From Deltaproteobacteria bacterium (GTDB lineage: Bacteria > Myxococcota > Kuafuiibacteriia > Kuafuiibacteriales > Kuafuiibacteriaceae), in the NCBI GenBank assembly GCA_020632995.1, contig JACKEN010000023.1, positions 1 through 64,000 of the forward strand: a DNA stretch of 64,000 nucleotides, read 5' to 3'. The notes under the pieces are model-generated. The model was given only the letters and a program-made list of their open reading frames with translations. It had not been told where the DNA came from and did no database searches. Of this stretch, positions 26,306-35,188 are shown piece after piece. A program made the position numbers and the translations under genes. Position 1 is the stretch's first letter; each line of letters opens with the position of its first letter.

Positions 26306-27271
26306 CTACTCTTCGGCCGGCGGGGGCTCGTGCCGGACCACCTGATAGCGCGCCGCGAGGCGGGCCAGGTACTCAGCCTCGGCCGCGCGGCGCGCCTCGG
26401 TCAACAGGCGCGCCCGCACGGTGGGGCGCAGCTCCTCGGGGGTGCGGGGCCGCTCGGGGGCGCGCTCCAGCACCTTGCAGACGTGAAACCCGAACTGCGA
26501 GGGCACCACGTGGGAGACCTCGCCGGGCTGGAGTGGCCAGCAGGCCTCGTCGAACACCGCGGGCATCTCGCCGCGCGCGAACCAGCCGAGGTCACCGCCC
26601 CGCGCCCCCTCCGGGGCGATGCTGGCCGCCCGGGCGAGGGCCGCGAAGTCGGCGTCCTTGCGCCCGAGCGCGCGGACGAGAGTGGTGGCCTCCTCCTCGG
26701 TGGGGAGCACGATCTGGGCGGCGTGGATCTTCTCGGGGACCTTCTTGTCGGCCTCGGGCAGGGCCTCGACCGCCGCGTCGACCTCGGCGTCGCCCACCGC
26801 GACGTGCGCGAAGGCCTCGCGCTCGAGGAGGGCCTGCCGCGTCAGCCGCCGCTCCACCGCGCGCACGAGGTCCGCCTCGCTCTGGTAGGTGTCGGCGAGC
26901 AGGCCGGCCAGCTCGCCCTCCTGGTACGAGGCCCGCACCGACGCCATCTCGCGCGCCACCGCGGCGGTGGACGCGCGCACGTGCAGGCGCTCCGCCTCGA
27001 CCTCGAGGAGCCGATCGGTGATCAGGCTCTGGAGCACGTGCTCCCGCAGGCGCTCGGGGAGCTTCTTCGCGTACAGCGACTCGGCCCGCTGAAAGCGCAG
27101 CCGGGCCCTGGCCGCCTTGTACTCACCCTCGGTGATCGTAAGGGTCGGGCCCTCGCCGCTCACCGGCACCAGCTCCACCACCGGGCGCTCCAGCGGGGGC
27201 GGGGCGGGGCGCTCGCGGCACCCCCCGAGGAGGGCCGCGACGCAAGCCAGACTGCAGATGGCGTGGCGCAA
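26306..27271 (-). CDS. Parvulin-type peptidyl-prolyl isomerase lipoprotein
   Basis: A 321-residue lipoprotein with a SurA-type N-domain and a PpiC domain (HAAQIVLPTEEEATTLVRAL, IAPEGARGGDLGWFARGEMPAVFDEACWPLQPGEVSHVVPSQFGFHVCKV; family-typical Gly and Phe residues kept). I use a TTG start at 27271: GAAGG lies 5 bases before it and the product begins RHAICSLACVAALLGGC, a clear lipobox. No ATG or GTG gives a signal peptide here. It follows the first isomerase by 8 bp. Confidence 0.85.
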   Translation of the reverse strand: MRHAICSLACVAALLGGCRERPAPPPLERPVVELVPVSGEGPTLTITEGEYKAARARLRFQRAESLYAKKLPERLREHVLQSLITDRLLEVEAERLHVRASTAAVAREMASVRASYQEGELAGLLADTYQSEADLVRAVERRLTRQALLEREAFAHVAVGDAEVDAAVEALPEADKKVPEKIHAAQIVLPTEEEATTLVRALGRKDADFAALARAASIAPEGARGGDLGWFARGEMPAVFDEACWPLQPGEVSHVVPSQFGFHVCKVLERAPERPRTPEELRPTVRARLLTEARRAAEAEYLARLAARYQVVRHEPPPAEE

Positions 27272-27279
27272 GTTAACCT

Positions 27280-28287
27280 TCAATCGTCGTCGACGTCGAG
27301 GGCGGGGGCGCGCGGGGTGGGGGCGCCGCCGGTGTCGACCTTGATCTCGTCGAGGAGGCTGTAGTCGGGGTCGATGCCCTGGGCCTTCATCATGTCCGCC
27401 ACCACCGCGTCGAACATCGCGGTGCGCTTCTCGGCCAGGACCTGCCCGCGGAGCTGGGGCTTCACCATCTCGAGCGAGCGCTCCACCCCGCGTCGGTAGC
27501 CGGTCTTCTTGAAGAGCACCACCGCGTTGGGAGCATCGGCGATGCCCATGTCGCCGACCTTCACGTCGTCGAACATGAACTTCGCCACGTCGTCGCCGTA
27601 GCGCTCGGCCAGCTCGGCCCGGGTGAGGAAGTTCAGGTCGCCGCCGCCCATCTTGGTGGCCTCGTCCTGGGAGTGCTCCTGGGCCATGCGCGAGAACGCG
27701 CGCACGTCGTTCTTGCGCTCCGCCGCCAGCACGTCCTTCTGCACCTTCTCGAGCGCCTTCTTGGCCGCGGCGCGGGCGGCGGGGGCGTCGACGTAGGTGA
27801 CGATCTGCGCGACCCGCACCTTCTCGGGCTTGTTGAACTCGGCGTTCTTCGCCTCGTAGGCCGCCGCGAGGTCCGCGTCGGTGACCTCGAGCTTGCTCTC
27901 GAGCTTCTTGAGCTCGTCGTTGATCAGCTTCTGCACCACGAGGCGCCGGAACTGGGCCAACAGCTGCGGGTCCTCGGGGATGCCCCGGCGCCAGCCCTCC
28001 TGCGCCAACAGCTCCATCCGCAGCTCGTTGTCGACGAAGCGCTTCTTCTCGGCCTGCTCCTGGAGCTGCACCCGGGTGAAGGGGCTCTGGGCCGCGATCC
28101 GGTGCTCCAGCTCGGTGGTGGTGAACGCCACGTCGCCGATCTTGGCCACCACCTTGCCCTCGGTCGCCACCGGGGGCTTGGGGTACGGGATCCCCTTGGG
28201 GGCCGGAGTCGAGGTCCCCGCCCCCTGGCTGCAGGCCATGAGGAGGAGCGTGGCCAGGGGCGCCCACGCGCGCCGCGGTCGAACCAT
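27280..28287 (-). CDS. Peptidyl-prolyl isomerase lipoprotein, first of three in tandem
   Basis: A 335-residue lipoprotein (signal MVRPRRAWAPLATLLLMAC). The SurA N-terminal region is VVAKIGDVAFTTTELEHRI and the PpiC-like region is VRVAQIVTYVDAPAA through GGGDLNFLTRAELAERYGDDVAKFMFDDVKVGDMG. The C-terminus ends in an acidic DVDDD tail. It is the promoter-proximal gene of the operon with two more isomerases and xdhC. The longer frame to 28866 is antisense to the next gene. Confidence 0.85.
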   Translation of the reverse strand: MVRPRRAWAPLATLLLMACSQGAGTSTPAPKGIPYPKPPVATEGKVVAKIGDVAFTTTELEHRIAAQSPFTRVQLQEQAEKKRFVDNELRMELLAQEGWRRGIPEDPQLLAQFRRLVVQKLINDELKKLESKLEVTDADLAAAYEAKNAEFNKPEKVRVAQIVTYVDAPAARAAAKKALEKVQKDVLAAERKNDVRAFSRMAQEHSQDEATKMGGGDLNFLTRAELAERYGDDVAKFMFDDVKVGDMGIADAPNAVVLFKKTGYRRGVERSLEMVKPQLRGQVLAEKRTAMFDAVVADMMKAQGIDPDYSLLDEIKVDTGGAPTPRAPALDVDDD

Positions 28288-28404
28288 GCCGCCGGTTAAC
28301 ACGCGGGGATGGGGCCGACAAACAAGATCGCGGCCCGGCGCGGCCCGGGGCCCCGATCGACCGAGCTTGCCAGGGCCCGATGCCGTAGTAGGCTCCCGCC
28401 CGCG

Positions 28405-29166
28405 ATGCACGAACCCTCCCTGCAGGAGGCCCTGGACGCCGTCCCCCCCGGTGGGGCCCTGACCACCACCCTGGCCGACCACCCGCTGGACGAGCTCCTC
28501 TTCACCCTCCACACCGGGCGCTTCACCGGCGCGATGCGGGTGGGCGACCCGAAGGACCGCGTGTTCCTGCGGGAGGGCGTGGTGGTGGGCCTGAAGCCGC
28601 CCCCGGCGGCCGACGTGGAGGGGCTCGGGGCGACCCTGGTGCAGCTGAAGCTCCTGTCCCGGGAGGCCCTGGCCGCGGTGCGGGAGGACTGCGACCCGAC
28701 GGACGGGGTGGCGCTGGCCCGGGCCCTGCTGGACGCGGCGCTCCTGTCCCCGGACGCGGTGACCCGGGCGACCGAGGAGCACGCCCGGCGGCGGCTCTTC
28801 GGGCTGTACGAGAGCCGGGGCGAGACCGAGGTGGAGCTGCGGTCGGGGCTCGAGAGCATGGCCCACTTCAACCCCATCTACCTCGACGTCCGCCCCGCCA
28901 TCGCCTTCGGGATGGTGGTCAGGGCCGACCCCGAGCGGAAGCGCGCCCTGGCCGAGCGGGTGCGGGGTCGGCGGGTGGGCCTGTTGGCGCCCTACGACGA
29001 GCGCCGCAACAGCTACGGGCTGCCGCCGCCGGTGCTCATGGCGCTCCGCGATCTCGCGAAGGGGGTGCGGATGCAGCCCGACGGGGCGCTCCCCGGCCTC
29101 AGCCCCTCGGAGACGGCGGGGGTGCTCCTGTTGTTCGAGCGGATGAGCCTGCTCACCGTGAGCTGA
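28405..29166 (+). CDS. DUF4388 (PATAN)-domain protein
   Basis: A 253-residue soluble protein. Residues about 20-75 (LDELLFTLHTGRFTGAMRVGDPKDRVFLREGVVVGLKPP) match the DUF4388/PATAN module common in Myxococcota gliding and signalling proteins. The rest resembles the helical region that often follows it. The start chosen (MHEPSLQEAL) gives the domain at its normal place; an upstream in-frame start at 28309 adds 32 non-conserved residues. It converges with and overlaps the phosphatase gene by 14 bp. Confidence 0.7.
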   Translation: MHEPSLQEALDAVPPGGALTTTLADHPLDELLFTLHTGRFTGAMRVGDPKDRVFLREGVVVGLKPPPAADVEGLGATLVQLKLLSREALAAVREDCDPTDGVALARALLDAALLSPDAVTRATEEHARRRLFGLYESRGETEVELRSGLESMAHFNPIYLDVRPAIAFGMVVRADPERKRALAERVRGRRVGLLAPYDERRNSYGLPPPVLMALRDLAKGVRMQPDGALPGLSPSETAGVLLLFERMSLLTVS

Positions 29167-29926
29167 GGCGCGCCAGGGCGTGGGCGTGGAGCCGCCCGTT
29201 CGAGCCCACCGCGTTGCCCTCGTGGATGCTGTACGCGCCCCCGAACGTGGTGAACTGGCCCCCCGCCTCCTGGAGCAGGATGGGCGCGGGGCCGAGGTCC
29301 CACGGCTTCACGCCGGCCTCGAGCCAGACGTCGGCCAGGCCCTCGAGCACCATCGCCACCCCCATGAGGTCGCCGTAGCCCCGGCCCGAGGCCGCGGTGC
29401 GCACGAGGTCGATGACCGCCTCGCCGTGCGGGGGCCCGAAGAGCGGCCCCATCTCGCCCAGGCTCACCGTGGCCTTCGACCACGCGTCGACCTCGGAGAC
29501 CTTCAGGCGCGCGCCGTCCTTGTAGGCGCCCATGCCCTTGGCGGCCCAGTACACGGTGCCGAGGGCGGGCATCGCCATCGCCCCCACCAGCACCTCGCCC
29601 TGGTGCTCGAGGGCCACGAGCGGGCCCCAGAACTTGCCGCCGCGGGTGAAGCCGCGGGTGCCGTCGATCGGGTCGACCGTCCAGCGGTAGGGCGCGGTGC
29701 CGGTGTGGGCGCCGGTCTCTTCGCCCAGGATCGCGTGCTCGGGGAAGGTGCCGGTGATGACCTCGAGGATCCGATCCTCGCACTCGCGGTCCGCCACCGT
29801 GACCGGTGACAGGTCCGCCTTCGTCTCCACCTCCACCCCGCGCTCGTAGTGGGGGAGGGCGGCGGCGGCGGCGGCCTCCACCGCGCGTCGCGCCACGTCC
29901 AGGGCTCGCTCCAGGTCCAGGCTCAT
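29153..29926 (-). CDS. Inositol monophosphatase-family phosphatase (histidinol-phosphatase-like)
   Basis: A 257-residue Mg2+-dependent phosphatase. Metal and catalytic motifs are LGEETGAHTG, WTVDPIDGTRGF and the C-terminal VKPWDLGPAPILLQEAGG. Length and the DPIDGTRGF variant fit HisN-type histidinol-phosphatases, though other sugar-phosphate substrates are possible. No histidine genes are nearby. Confidence 0.85.
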   Translation of the reverse strand: MSLDLERALDVARRAVEAAAAAALPHYERGVEVETKADLSPVTVADRECEDRILEVITGTFPEHAILGEETGAHTGTAPYRWTVDPIDGTRGFTRGGKFWGPLVALEHQGEVLVGAMAMPALGTVYWAAKGMGAYKDGARLKVSEVDAWSKATVSLGEMGPLFGPPHGEAVIDLVRTAASGRGYGDLMGVAMVLEGLADVWLEAGVKPWDLGPAPILLQEAGGQFTTFGGAYSIHEGNAVGSNGRLHAHALARLSSR

Positions 29927-29998
29927 GCCCGCTGCCTACCACGAGCGCGCCCCGAGGTTGACTCCCGGTCGCGGGGATCGGAATGCCCCCCGAAGGTC

Positions 29999-31159
29999 GT
30001 GAAGCGGATCCCCATCGCCCACGTCATCTTCCCCCGGCCCAGCCTGGCCCGGCCCGTGCCCGAGTTCGCGTGGGAGGCGGCCCGGCGGGCCGCGCAGGCC
30101 CCGGATCTCGACGTCGCCGTCTACGTGCCGGTGCCCGTGCCTGCGCTCCGCGCGCTGACCGGCGCGGCGCGCCGGCGTCGGGGGGCGCCGGCCTGGCCCG
30201 AGGGGCTCGAGCGCGCGCTCCTCGCGCTGACGCCCCGGCCGGTGCTGGTGCCCTACGTGCCGGTGCCGCGGCGCTCCACCGAGGCCGCGGCGGCCGCGGT
30301 GGCCGCGCACCTCTTGCGTCAGCCCAGCCAGCCCCGCCTGGTGCAAGGCAGCTTCCTCGACGAGGGCGGCTACGCGGCGACCCGGGTGGCCGGGGTGCTC
30401 GGGGTGCCGAGCGTGGTGGTCGCCCACGGCACCGACGTGCGGGCGGCCCGCGGCGAGGTGAGCGGGGTGGGGCGCACCCGCCGGGCCCGCGCGGCGCTGG
30501 CGCGAGCGGACCGCGTGCTCGCGATGTCGAACCGCATGGCCCAGGATCTCGTGGCCCTCGGAGTGCGGGCCCCGGTGGTGCCCTTCACCTCGTCGGCGGA
30601 GCGCTTCCGCCTCGCCGCGCACTTTCCGCGGCACCGCCAGGTCTTGTTCGTGGGGCGCCTGTCGGTGGCGAAGGGGGTGCCGGTGCTCCTCGAGGCCTTC
30701 GCCCGCCTCGGTCGCCGCGACACCACCCTGCGCCTGGTGGGGCCCCGGGCCGACTACCCGGTGGAGGCGGAGCTCGCCCGGCTGGGCCTCGAGGGGCGGG
30801 TGACGGTGGACGCGGAGCTCCCGCAAGAGGAGTTGCCGAAGATCTACGGCAAGGCGACCTGCCTCGCGCTCCCGTCCCAGGCCGAGGGCCTGCCCTGCGT
30901 GGCGGTGGAGTCGCTGCTCGTGGGGCGCCCGGTGGTGGCCACCCGGGTGGGCGGCCTGCCGGAGCTGGTGCGAGCGGACACCGGGGCCCTGGTCGAGGTG
31001 GGTGACGTGGGCGGGCTGGCCGCGGCGCTCGACGCGGTGCTCGAGCAGGTGTCTGGAGGGCGCTACGAGACCGAGGCCCTGCGGAGCGCGGCGCTCCCCT
31101 TTGCGTGGGAGGCGAGCGGGCCGCGGATGGTGCAGGTGGTGCGGGGGCTGATCGGGTAG
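29999..31159 (+). CDS. GT4-family glycosyltransferase
   Basis: A 386-residue GT-B glycosyltransferase. The acceptor-side domain includes VVVAHGTDVRAARG and ADRVLAMSNRMAQDLVALG. The nucleotide-sugar domain has VLFVGRLSVAKGVPVLLEAFARLG and the E-x7-E motif region ALPSQAEGLPCVAVESLLVGRPVVATRVGGLPELV. The start is a GTG with AAGG just upstream at short spacing; other starts are not evident. The next gene begins 9 bp later. An exact GCAA-N6-TTGC site lies at 30823. Confidence 0.87.
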   Translation: MKRIPIAHVIFPRPSLARPVPEFAWEAARRAAQAPDLDVAVYVPVPVPALRALTGAARRRRGAPAWPEGLERALLALTPRPVLVPYVPVPRRSTEAAAAAVAAHLLRQPSQPRLVQGSFLDEGGYAATRVAGVLGVPSVVVAHGTDVRAARGEVSGVGRTRRARAALARADRVLAMSNRMAQDLVALGVRAPVVPFTSSAERFRLAAHFPRHRQVLFVGRLSVAKGVPVLLEAFARLGRRDTTLRLVGPRADYPVEAELARLGLEGRVTVDAELPQEELPKIYGKATCLALPSQAEGLPCVAVESLLVGRPVVATRVGGLPELVRADTGALVEVGDVGGLAAALDAVLEQVSGGRYETEALRSAALPFAWEASGPRMVQVVRGLIG

Positions 31160-31168
31160 AGTGGCGCC

Positions 31169-32314
31169 ATGCGCTTCTCGGTGTCCGAGGTCGAAGTCAG
31201 CTCCCAGCGAAGGAAGGTCCTGGACGCGGGCGAGGCCATCGCCTCGTTGGTGAACAAGCCGGTCGAGGCCTGGGGCGTCGCCCCGGGTCGGCTGGTCCGC
31301 TGCGACATCGAGAACGTCTTCGCCAACGCGGCGTGTGATGCGTTCTACGGGCACCATCCGCTCCGGATCCGCCCGGACGATGTGTGGATGTGCATCGCGC
31401 AGGGCTTCGCCACTCACGTGAACCAGAACGTGGAGGCGCTGCGGCACCGGTTCGTCGCGCACTCCGGCAAGCTCACGCTCAGCGTGAGCCGCCCGGACTT
31501 CGTCCTGGGCCAGCCCAACCCCTGGCCGGAGGCCTTCGCCGCGTTCTCCGACCAGGTTGCGAGCCACGTCGGCAAGCTCCGCGACCTGGTGGCCCAGCGC
31601 TTCAGCACCAGCGGGGCGATGGAGCAGGCCGCCTTCGACGTGGCGGTGATGGACACCTTCCAGGGCTTCTTCGAGTACGAGTTCCGGGGGGGCTGCGGCA
31701 TCCCTGAGATCGAGCTCCTGGGGACGCCGGCGGATTGGGCGTCGATCGTGACCCGGACCCGGCACCTGTCCGAGTACGGGCTCGAGGGCTGGACGGACGC
31801 GCTGGTGCCGGTGCTCGAGCGGATCCAGGCCACCGCGGAGGGGGCAGTGGACCGTGAGTTCTGGCGCTCGTTCTTCCGCTACCAGGGCGGGTCCGGGCCG
31901 GCCGAGCTCACCGGGTGGATCCTCACCCTGTTCCCGTATCTGACGGAAGGGAAGGAGGGGCTGGTCTTCAACCGCTACCTCGCCGACTGGAGCGCGCGCT
32001 GGCAGCGCGCCGCCGCTGGAGGCCTGTCCGAGTCGAAGCGGGCGGCCGAAGGGCCGGGCCTTTGGGTGATCCCGGGCGGCCAGGTGAGCGCGCCGGTGCG
32101 CTACGTCCAGTTCCCTGCGGGCGCAGTACACAATCTGCGCTTCGTGGCTGGCCACGTGGGCGTCCACCAGGATGAGTCCGACGGGACGCTGTCCCCCGCC
32201 TTCGGGTGGGCGGTGATCCATGATGACGTGGAGCCCCTTCGCCGGGCGCGCTCGCCGTTGCAGGTCCTGGAGGCGCAGGTCGCGGAGTTCTTGAAGGAGC
32301 AGAAAGGAGGCTGA
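31169..32314 (+). CDS. DUF4419 protein
   Basis: A 381-residue protein of the DUF4419 family, recognisable from FYGHHPLRIRPDDVWMCIAQGFATHVNQNVEALRHRFVAHSGKLTLSV and GCGIPEIELLGTPADWASIVTR. The family's function is unknown and it is scattered among bacteria and fungi. No signal peptide or membrane segment. Base composition is slightly less extreme than its neighbours. Confidence 0.85.
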   Translation: MRFSVSEVEVSSQRRKVLDAGEAIASLVNKPVEAWGVAPGRLVRCDIENVFANAACDAFYGHHPLRIRPDDVWMCIAQGFATHVNQNVEALRHRFVAHSGKLTLSVSRPDFVLGQPNPWPEAFAAFSDQVASHVGKLRDLVAQRFSTSGAMEQAAFDVAVMDTFQGFFEYEFRGGCGIPEIELLGTPADWASIVTRTRHLSEYGLEGWTDALVPVLERIQATAEGAVDREFWRSFFRYQGGSGPAELTGWILTLFPYLTEGKEGLVFNRYLADWSARWQRAAAGGLSESKRAAEGPGLWVIPGGQVSAPVRYVQFPAGAVHNLRFVAGHVGVHQDESDGTLSPAFGWAVIHDDVEPLRRARSPLQVLEAQVAEFLKEQKGG

Positions 32315-32754
32315 CCCGTAGGTGCAAGCCAGCTTGCACGACGAGACGGTAGTCAACGCTGACCCTGGCGAGCGTAGCCTCGACTCGGCGGGCCCCACCG
32401 GCTCGTGCTCGTCCACGAAGAACCATGGGTCCCGGGTCCCACCCCTCAGCCGGGCTTCGTCCGGCTGCGCGCTCCGCTCGAGGAAATCGACCCGGGGTGG
32501 GCTTGCAGAACCCGCGTCCGCTTCGGTAGCCTGACCCGAGTCGATGTCGACCCGCGCGCACAGCTTGCTCGTCTGCGCCCGGTCCACCGGCTTCGCCTGC
32601 CTCTGTTGTCGTCCCTGTATGTGTCGCTAGCCGACGCTTGCCTCGGGACCACGCCTGCCTGACCTCGCGTGCCCTGAGTCGAGCGTCGGCGCCTCCGCCC
32701 CTTGCGCCGGTCACAATCCGTTTCGCCAGCCGTAGGTTGGTTCAGGAGCTCCCT
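32315..32754. other. 440-bp non-coding gap before cysK
   Basis: No convincing gene in any frame. It begins with a perfect hairpin (32322-32339) just after the DUF4419 stop. Its right end has AGGAG at 32744-32748 at ideal spacing from the cysK ATG. A TTGCGC (32703) with CACAAT a few bases on is not well spaced as a -35/-10 pair. The remainder has lower GC skew and several in-frame stops, consistent with decayed sequence. Confidence 0.6.
32322..32339 (+). repeat. Perfect intergenic palindrome containing GCAA-N6-TTGC
   Basis: GTGCAAGCCAGCTTGCAC is an 8+2+8 perfect inverted repeat 7 bp after the DUF4419 stop codon. It could act as a weak terminator stem, but no T-run follows. It is also the only non-coding exact member of the GCAA-N6-TTGC family in this window and the one with the longest extended symmetry. 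Confidence 0.65.
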
Positions 32755-33732
32755 ATGTCCAAGTGGTTCGAAGACAACGCGTTGACCATCGGTAACACCC
32801 CGCTCGTGCGGCTCAACCGCATCACCGACGGGGCAAAGGCCACGGTGCTGGCCAAGATCGAGGGCCGCAACCCGGCCTACTCGGTGAAGTGTCGCATCGG
32901 CGCGGCCATGGTGTGGGATGCCGAGAAGCGGGGCGTGCTCGCGCCCGGCAAGGAGATCGTGGAGCCCACCAGCGGCAACACCGGCATCGCGCTCGCCTTC
33001 GTGGCCGCGGCCCGCGGCTACCCGATCACCCTGACCATGCCCGACACCATGAGCGTGGAGCGCCGCAAGCTCCTCGTGGCCTTCGGGGCCAAGCTCGTGC
33101 TCACCGAGGGGGCCAAGGGCATGAGCGGCGCGGTGGGGAAGGCGGAGGAGATCGTGGCCTCGGACCCCGAGCGCTACGTGCTCCTGCAGCAGTTCAAGAA
33201 CCCCTCCAACCCCGCCATCCACGAGACCACCACCGGGCCCGAGATCTGGGACGCCACCGACGGCGAGGTAGACATCTTCGTGGCCGGCGTGGGCACCGGC
33301 GGCACCATCACCGGGGTCTCGCGCTACTTCGAGAAGGTGCGTCAACAGAGCCTGCACACGGTGGCGGTGGAGCCGGTGGGGAGCCCGGTGATCACCCAGC
33401 GCCTCGCCGGGCAGGATCTCAAGCCCGGCCCCCACAAGATCCAGGGCATCGGCGCCGGCTTCATCCCCGACAACCTCGACCTCTCGATCATCGATCAGGT
33501 GGAGCAGATCACGAACGAGGAGGCGGTGGAGTACGCCCGGCGCCTCGCGCGCGAAGAGGGGATCCTGGCCGGCATCTCCTGCGGCGCGGCGGCCGCGGTG
33601 GCGGTGCGTCTGGCCAAGCGGCCCGAGAACGCGGGCAAGACGCTCGTGGTGGTGCTCCCCGACAGCGGCGAGCGCTACCTTTCGAGCGTGCTCTTCGAGG
33701 GGGTCTTCGACGCCCAGGGCGCCGCGGTCTGA
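32755..33732 (+). CDS. cysK: Cysteine synthase A (O-acetylserine sulfhydrylase)
   Basis: A 325-residue PLP enzyme making cysteine from O-acetylserine and sulfide. The PLP lysine is in YSVKCRIGAAM, the substrate loop is EPTSGNTGIALAFVAAARGY, and the phosphate loop is GVGTGGTITGV. The start MSKWFEDNALTIGNTPLVRLNRI, KPGPHKIQGIGAGFIP and PDSGERYLS are strikingly like the enterobacterial CysK, more than expected for a housekeeping gene of this lineage. A strong AGGAG lies 6 bp before the ATG. Confidence 0.96.
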   Translation: MSKWFEDNALTIGNTPLVRLNRITDGAKATVLAKIEGRNPAYSVKCRIGAAMVWDAEKRGVLAPGKEIVEPTSGNTGIALAFVAAARGYPITLTMPDTMSVERRKLLVAFGAKLVLTEGAKGMSGAVGKAEEIVASDPERYVLLQQFKNPSNPAIHETTTGPEIWDATDGEVDIFVAGVGTGGTITGVSRYFEKVRQQSLHTVAVEPVGSPVITQRLAGQDLKPGPHKIQGIGAGFIPDNLDLSIIDQVEQITNEEAVEYARRLAREEGILAGISCGAAAAVAVRLAKRPENAGKTLVVVLPDSGERYLSSVLFEGVFDAQGAAV

Positions 33733-33788
33733 AGCCTTCGGGTCCCTCGCAACCCTCGCCGGTGCCCTCCGCCCGAAGCCGGAAGCCC

Positions 33789-33924
33789 GACGCCAGCGCC
33801 CTGAAGCCTGTCTCCGAGGCCTGACGCCAGCACCTTGAGGCCCGTCTCTGAGGCCTGACGCCAGCACCCTGAAGCCTGTCTCTGAAGCCTGGCGCCCGCG
33901 CCCTGAAGCCTGTCTCTGAGGCCT
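33789..33924 (+). repeat. Four tandem 34-bp repeats downstream of cysK
   Basis: Units run 33789-33822, 33823-33856, 33857-33890 and 33891-33924 with no spacers. Each contains a variant of CCTGAAGCCTGTCTCTGAGG preceded by GACGCCAGCAC. Copies differ from each other at one to five positions. They lie between convergent genes and are not coding. Confidence 0.85.
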
Positions 33925-33982
33925 GAGACCGACGTCGCGCGTTGGGCTCAGGGGCGGCGTCAGGCTTCAGAGACAGGCCTCA
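33870..33982. terminator. Large inverted repeat formed by the 34-bp element and a reversed copy
   Basis: Bases 33956-33982 are the reverse complement of 33870-33896 with two mismatches in 27, and further degraded reversed copies (CTCAGAGGCC, GTCAGGCTCCAGGC) continue to 34020. The structure sits between the cysK stop and the convergent stop at 34037 and could stop transcription from both sides. It may equally be a remnant of a mobile repeat. Confidence 0.45.
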
Positions 33983-34036
33983 GGCTCGAGGTCTCAGAGG
34001 CCAGGTGTCAGGCTCCAGGCTGCACGGACTCCTGCA

Positions 34037-35188
34037 CTACCGCCGCATCCCCGCCATCCACACGTCCTGGTCCGAGAGCTGGAGCCGGCGCCGGAGCGCC
34101 GCGTTGGCAGACTCCACCATCGCCTCCAGCTCCTCCCGCGAGCCCAGGTAGTCGGCGTCCTCGGGGGCCTTGGCGTCCTCGTCCTGGGTGAGGGCGAGGC
34201 CGGCCGAGACCGAGGCGCCCACCAGGGCCACGAAGAACCCCGCCACCCCCGACAGCTCACCCTCGGTGAGCTTGCCCCAGCTCCCCCACGCGATCAGGGT
34301 GGCCACCGGGACCCCGGCCCACGCCCACTCCCAGTTGTTGCCATAGCAGTGGGCTCTCAGCTCCGCCGGCAAGGGACCTTGCGCGACCTGGGGCACGTCG
34401 AGCTCGGCGTGATGCGCCTGCCAGGCCGCCTGCCAGGCCTGACACTCGGTGATGAGCTTGCCGTCCTGGGCGAGGAAGTACTTGTGCTGGTTCAGGTCGT
34501 CGAACAGGACCAGATGGTGCTTTCGGTACAGCTCGAGGGCGAGGCCGTAGTCGGTGTGCCGGGGGACGGTGCTCGTCGCGACCCGGGTGACACGAACGTC
34601 GGGGACGTCGCCGATGTTCAGCTCCGGGAGGCCGCGGGGGGTGAGGGCGAGGTTGGCGATCTTGGGGACGTTCGGCCCCTCCGCCACCGCCTGACCCACC
34701 GCGCGCGCGACGTTGAGGAGGTTCTCGGCCGTGCAGGGGGCCGCGTACTCGTCCCGGCGACGCAATACGGCTTGCGCCTCGACCGCGTACAGGACGCCCC
34801 GGGCCGAGCAGTGCTGGGGCTCGGCCACCAGGAGGCTGGCCGCCCAGTAGCTCGCCCGGACCTCGCGGGCGGCCCGGCTGAGGCACCCGGTGTCCCGGCA
34901 GGGACCGCCCGAGCCGGCCCGGGTCAGGGCGGCGTCGGCCGCCTCGCTCGGCACCAGCTCGAAGCCGCGGGCGGTGAGGAGCCGGGTCACCTGCTCGGCG
35001 AAGTGGCGCTGGAACGCGGCGCGCTGGTCTTCGTGGATGGCCGGGCCGCCCTGGGTCGGGGCGGGGGCCCAGGTGGGGGCCAGGAGCACCCGGGGCGGGG
35101 CGGTGGAGGCGGTGTCGGCGAAGAAGACCGGCGCGCCGTCGTCGGGCACGCCCACCACCGCGACGAAGAGGAGCGCCGCCCCGATCAC
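34037..35188 (-). CDS. Exported membrane-associated protein of unknown function
   Basis: A 383-residue protein I do not recognise. It opens with a hydrophobic signal (MIGAALLFVAVVGVPDDG). A region about 60-180 resembles the curli-assembly/TolB-like N-domain pattern: HFAEQVTRLLTARGFELVPSEAADAAL, then a Cys pair in CRDTGCLSRAAREVRASYWAASLLV. Two C-terminal membrane helices follow (WAGVPVATLIAWG and LSGVAGFFVALVGASVSAGLAL). Its ATG overlaps the previous stop (ATGA), so it probably works with the PPC lipoprotein. Two exact GCAA-N6-TTGC sites are inside. Confidence 0.65.
   Translation of the reverse strand: MIGAALLFVAVVGVPDDGAPVFFADTASTAPPRVLLAPTWAPAPTQGGPAIHEDQRAAFQRHFAEQVTRLLTARGFELVPSEAADAALTRAGSGGPCRDTGCLSRAAREVRASYWAASLLVAEPQHCSARGVLYAVEAQAVLRRRDEYAAPCTAENLLNVARAVGQAVAEGPNVPKIANLALTPRGLPELNIGDVPDVRVTRVATSTVPRHTDYGLALELYRKHHLVLFDDLNQHKYFLAQDGKLITECQAWQAAWQAHHAELDVPQVAQGPLPAELRAHCYGNNWEWAWAGVPVATLIAWGSWGKLTEGELSGVAGFFVALVGASVSAGLALTQDEDAKAPEDADYLGSREELEAMVESANAALRRRLQLSDQDVWMAGMRR

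Noticed and set aside
32322..32534. Small ORF (70 codons) in the pre-cysK gap
   Set aside because: Starts inside the palindrome, no ribosome-binding site, Ser/Arg-rich composition with no recognisable pattern.
33789..33924. CRISPR array
   Set aside because: The 34-bp units abut directly with no unique spacers, and no cas genes are present.
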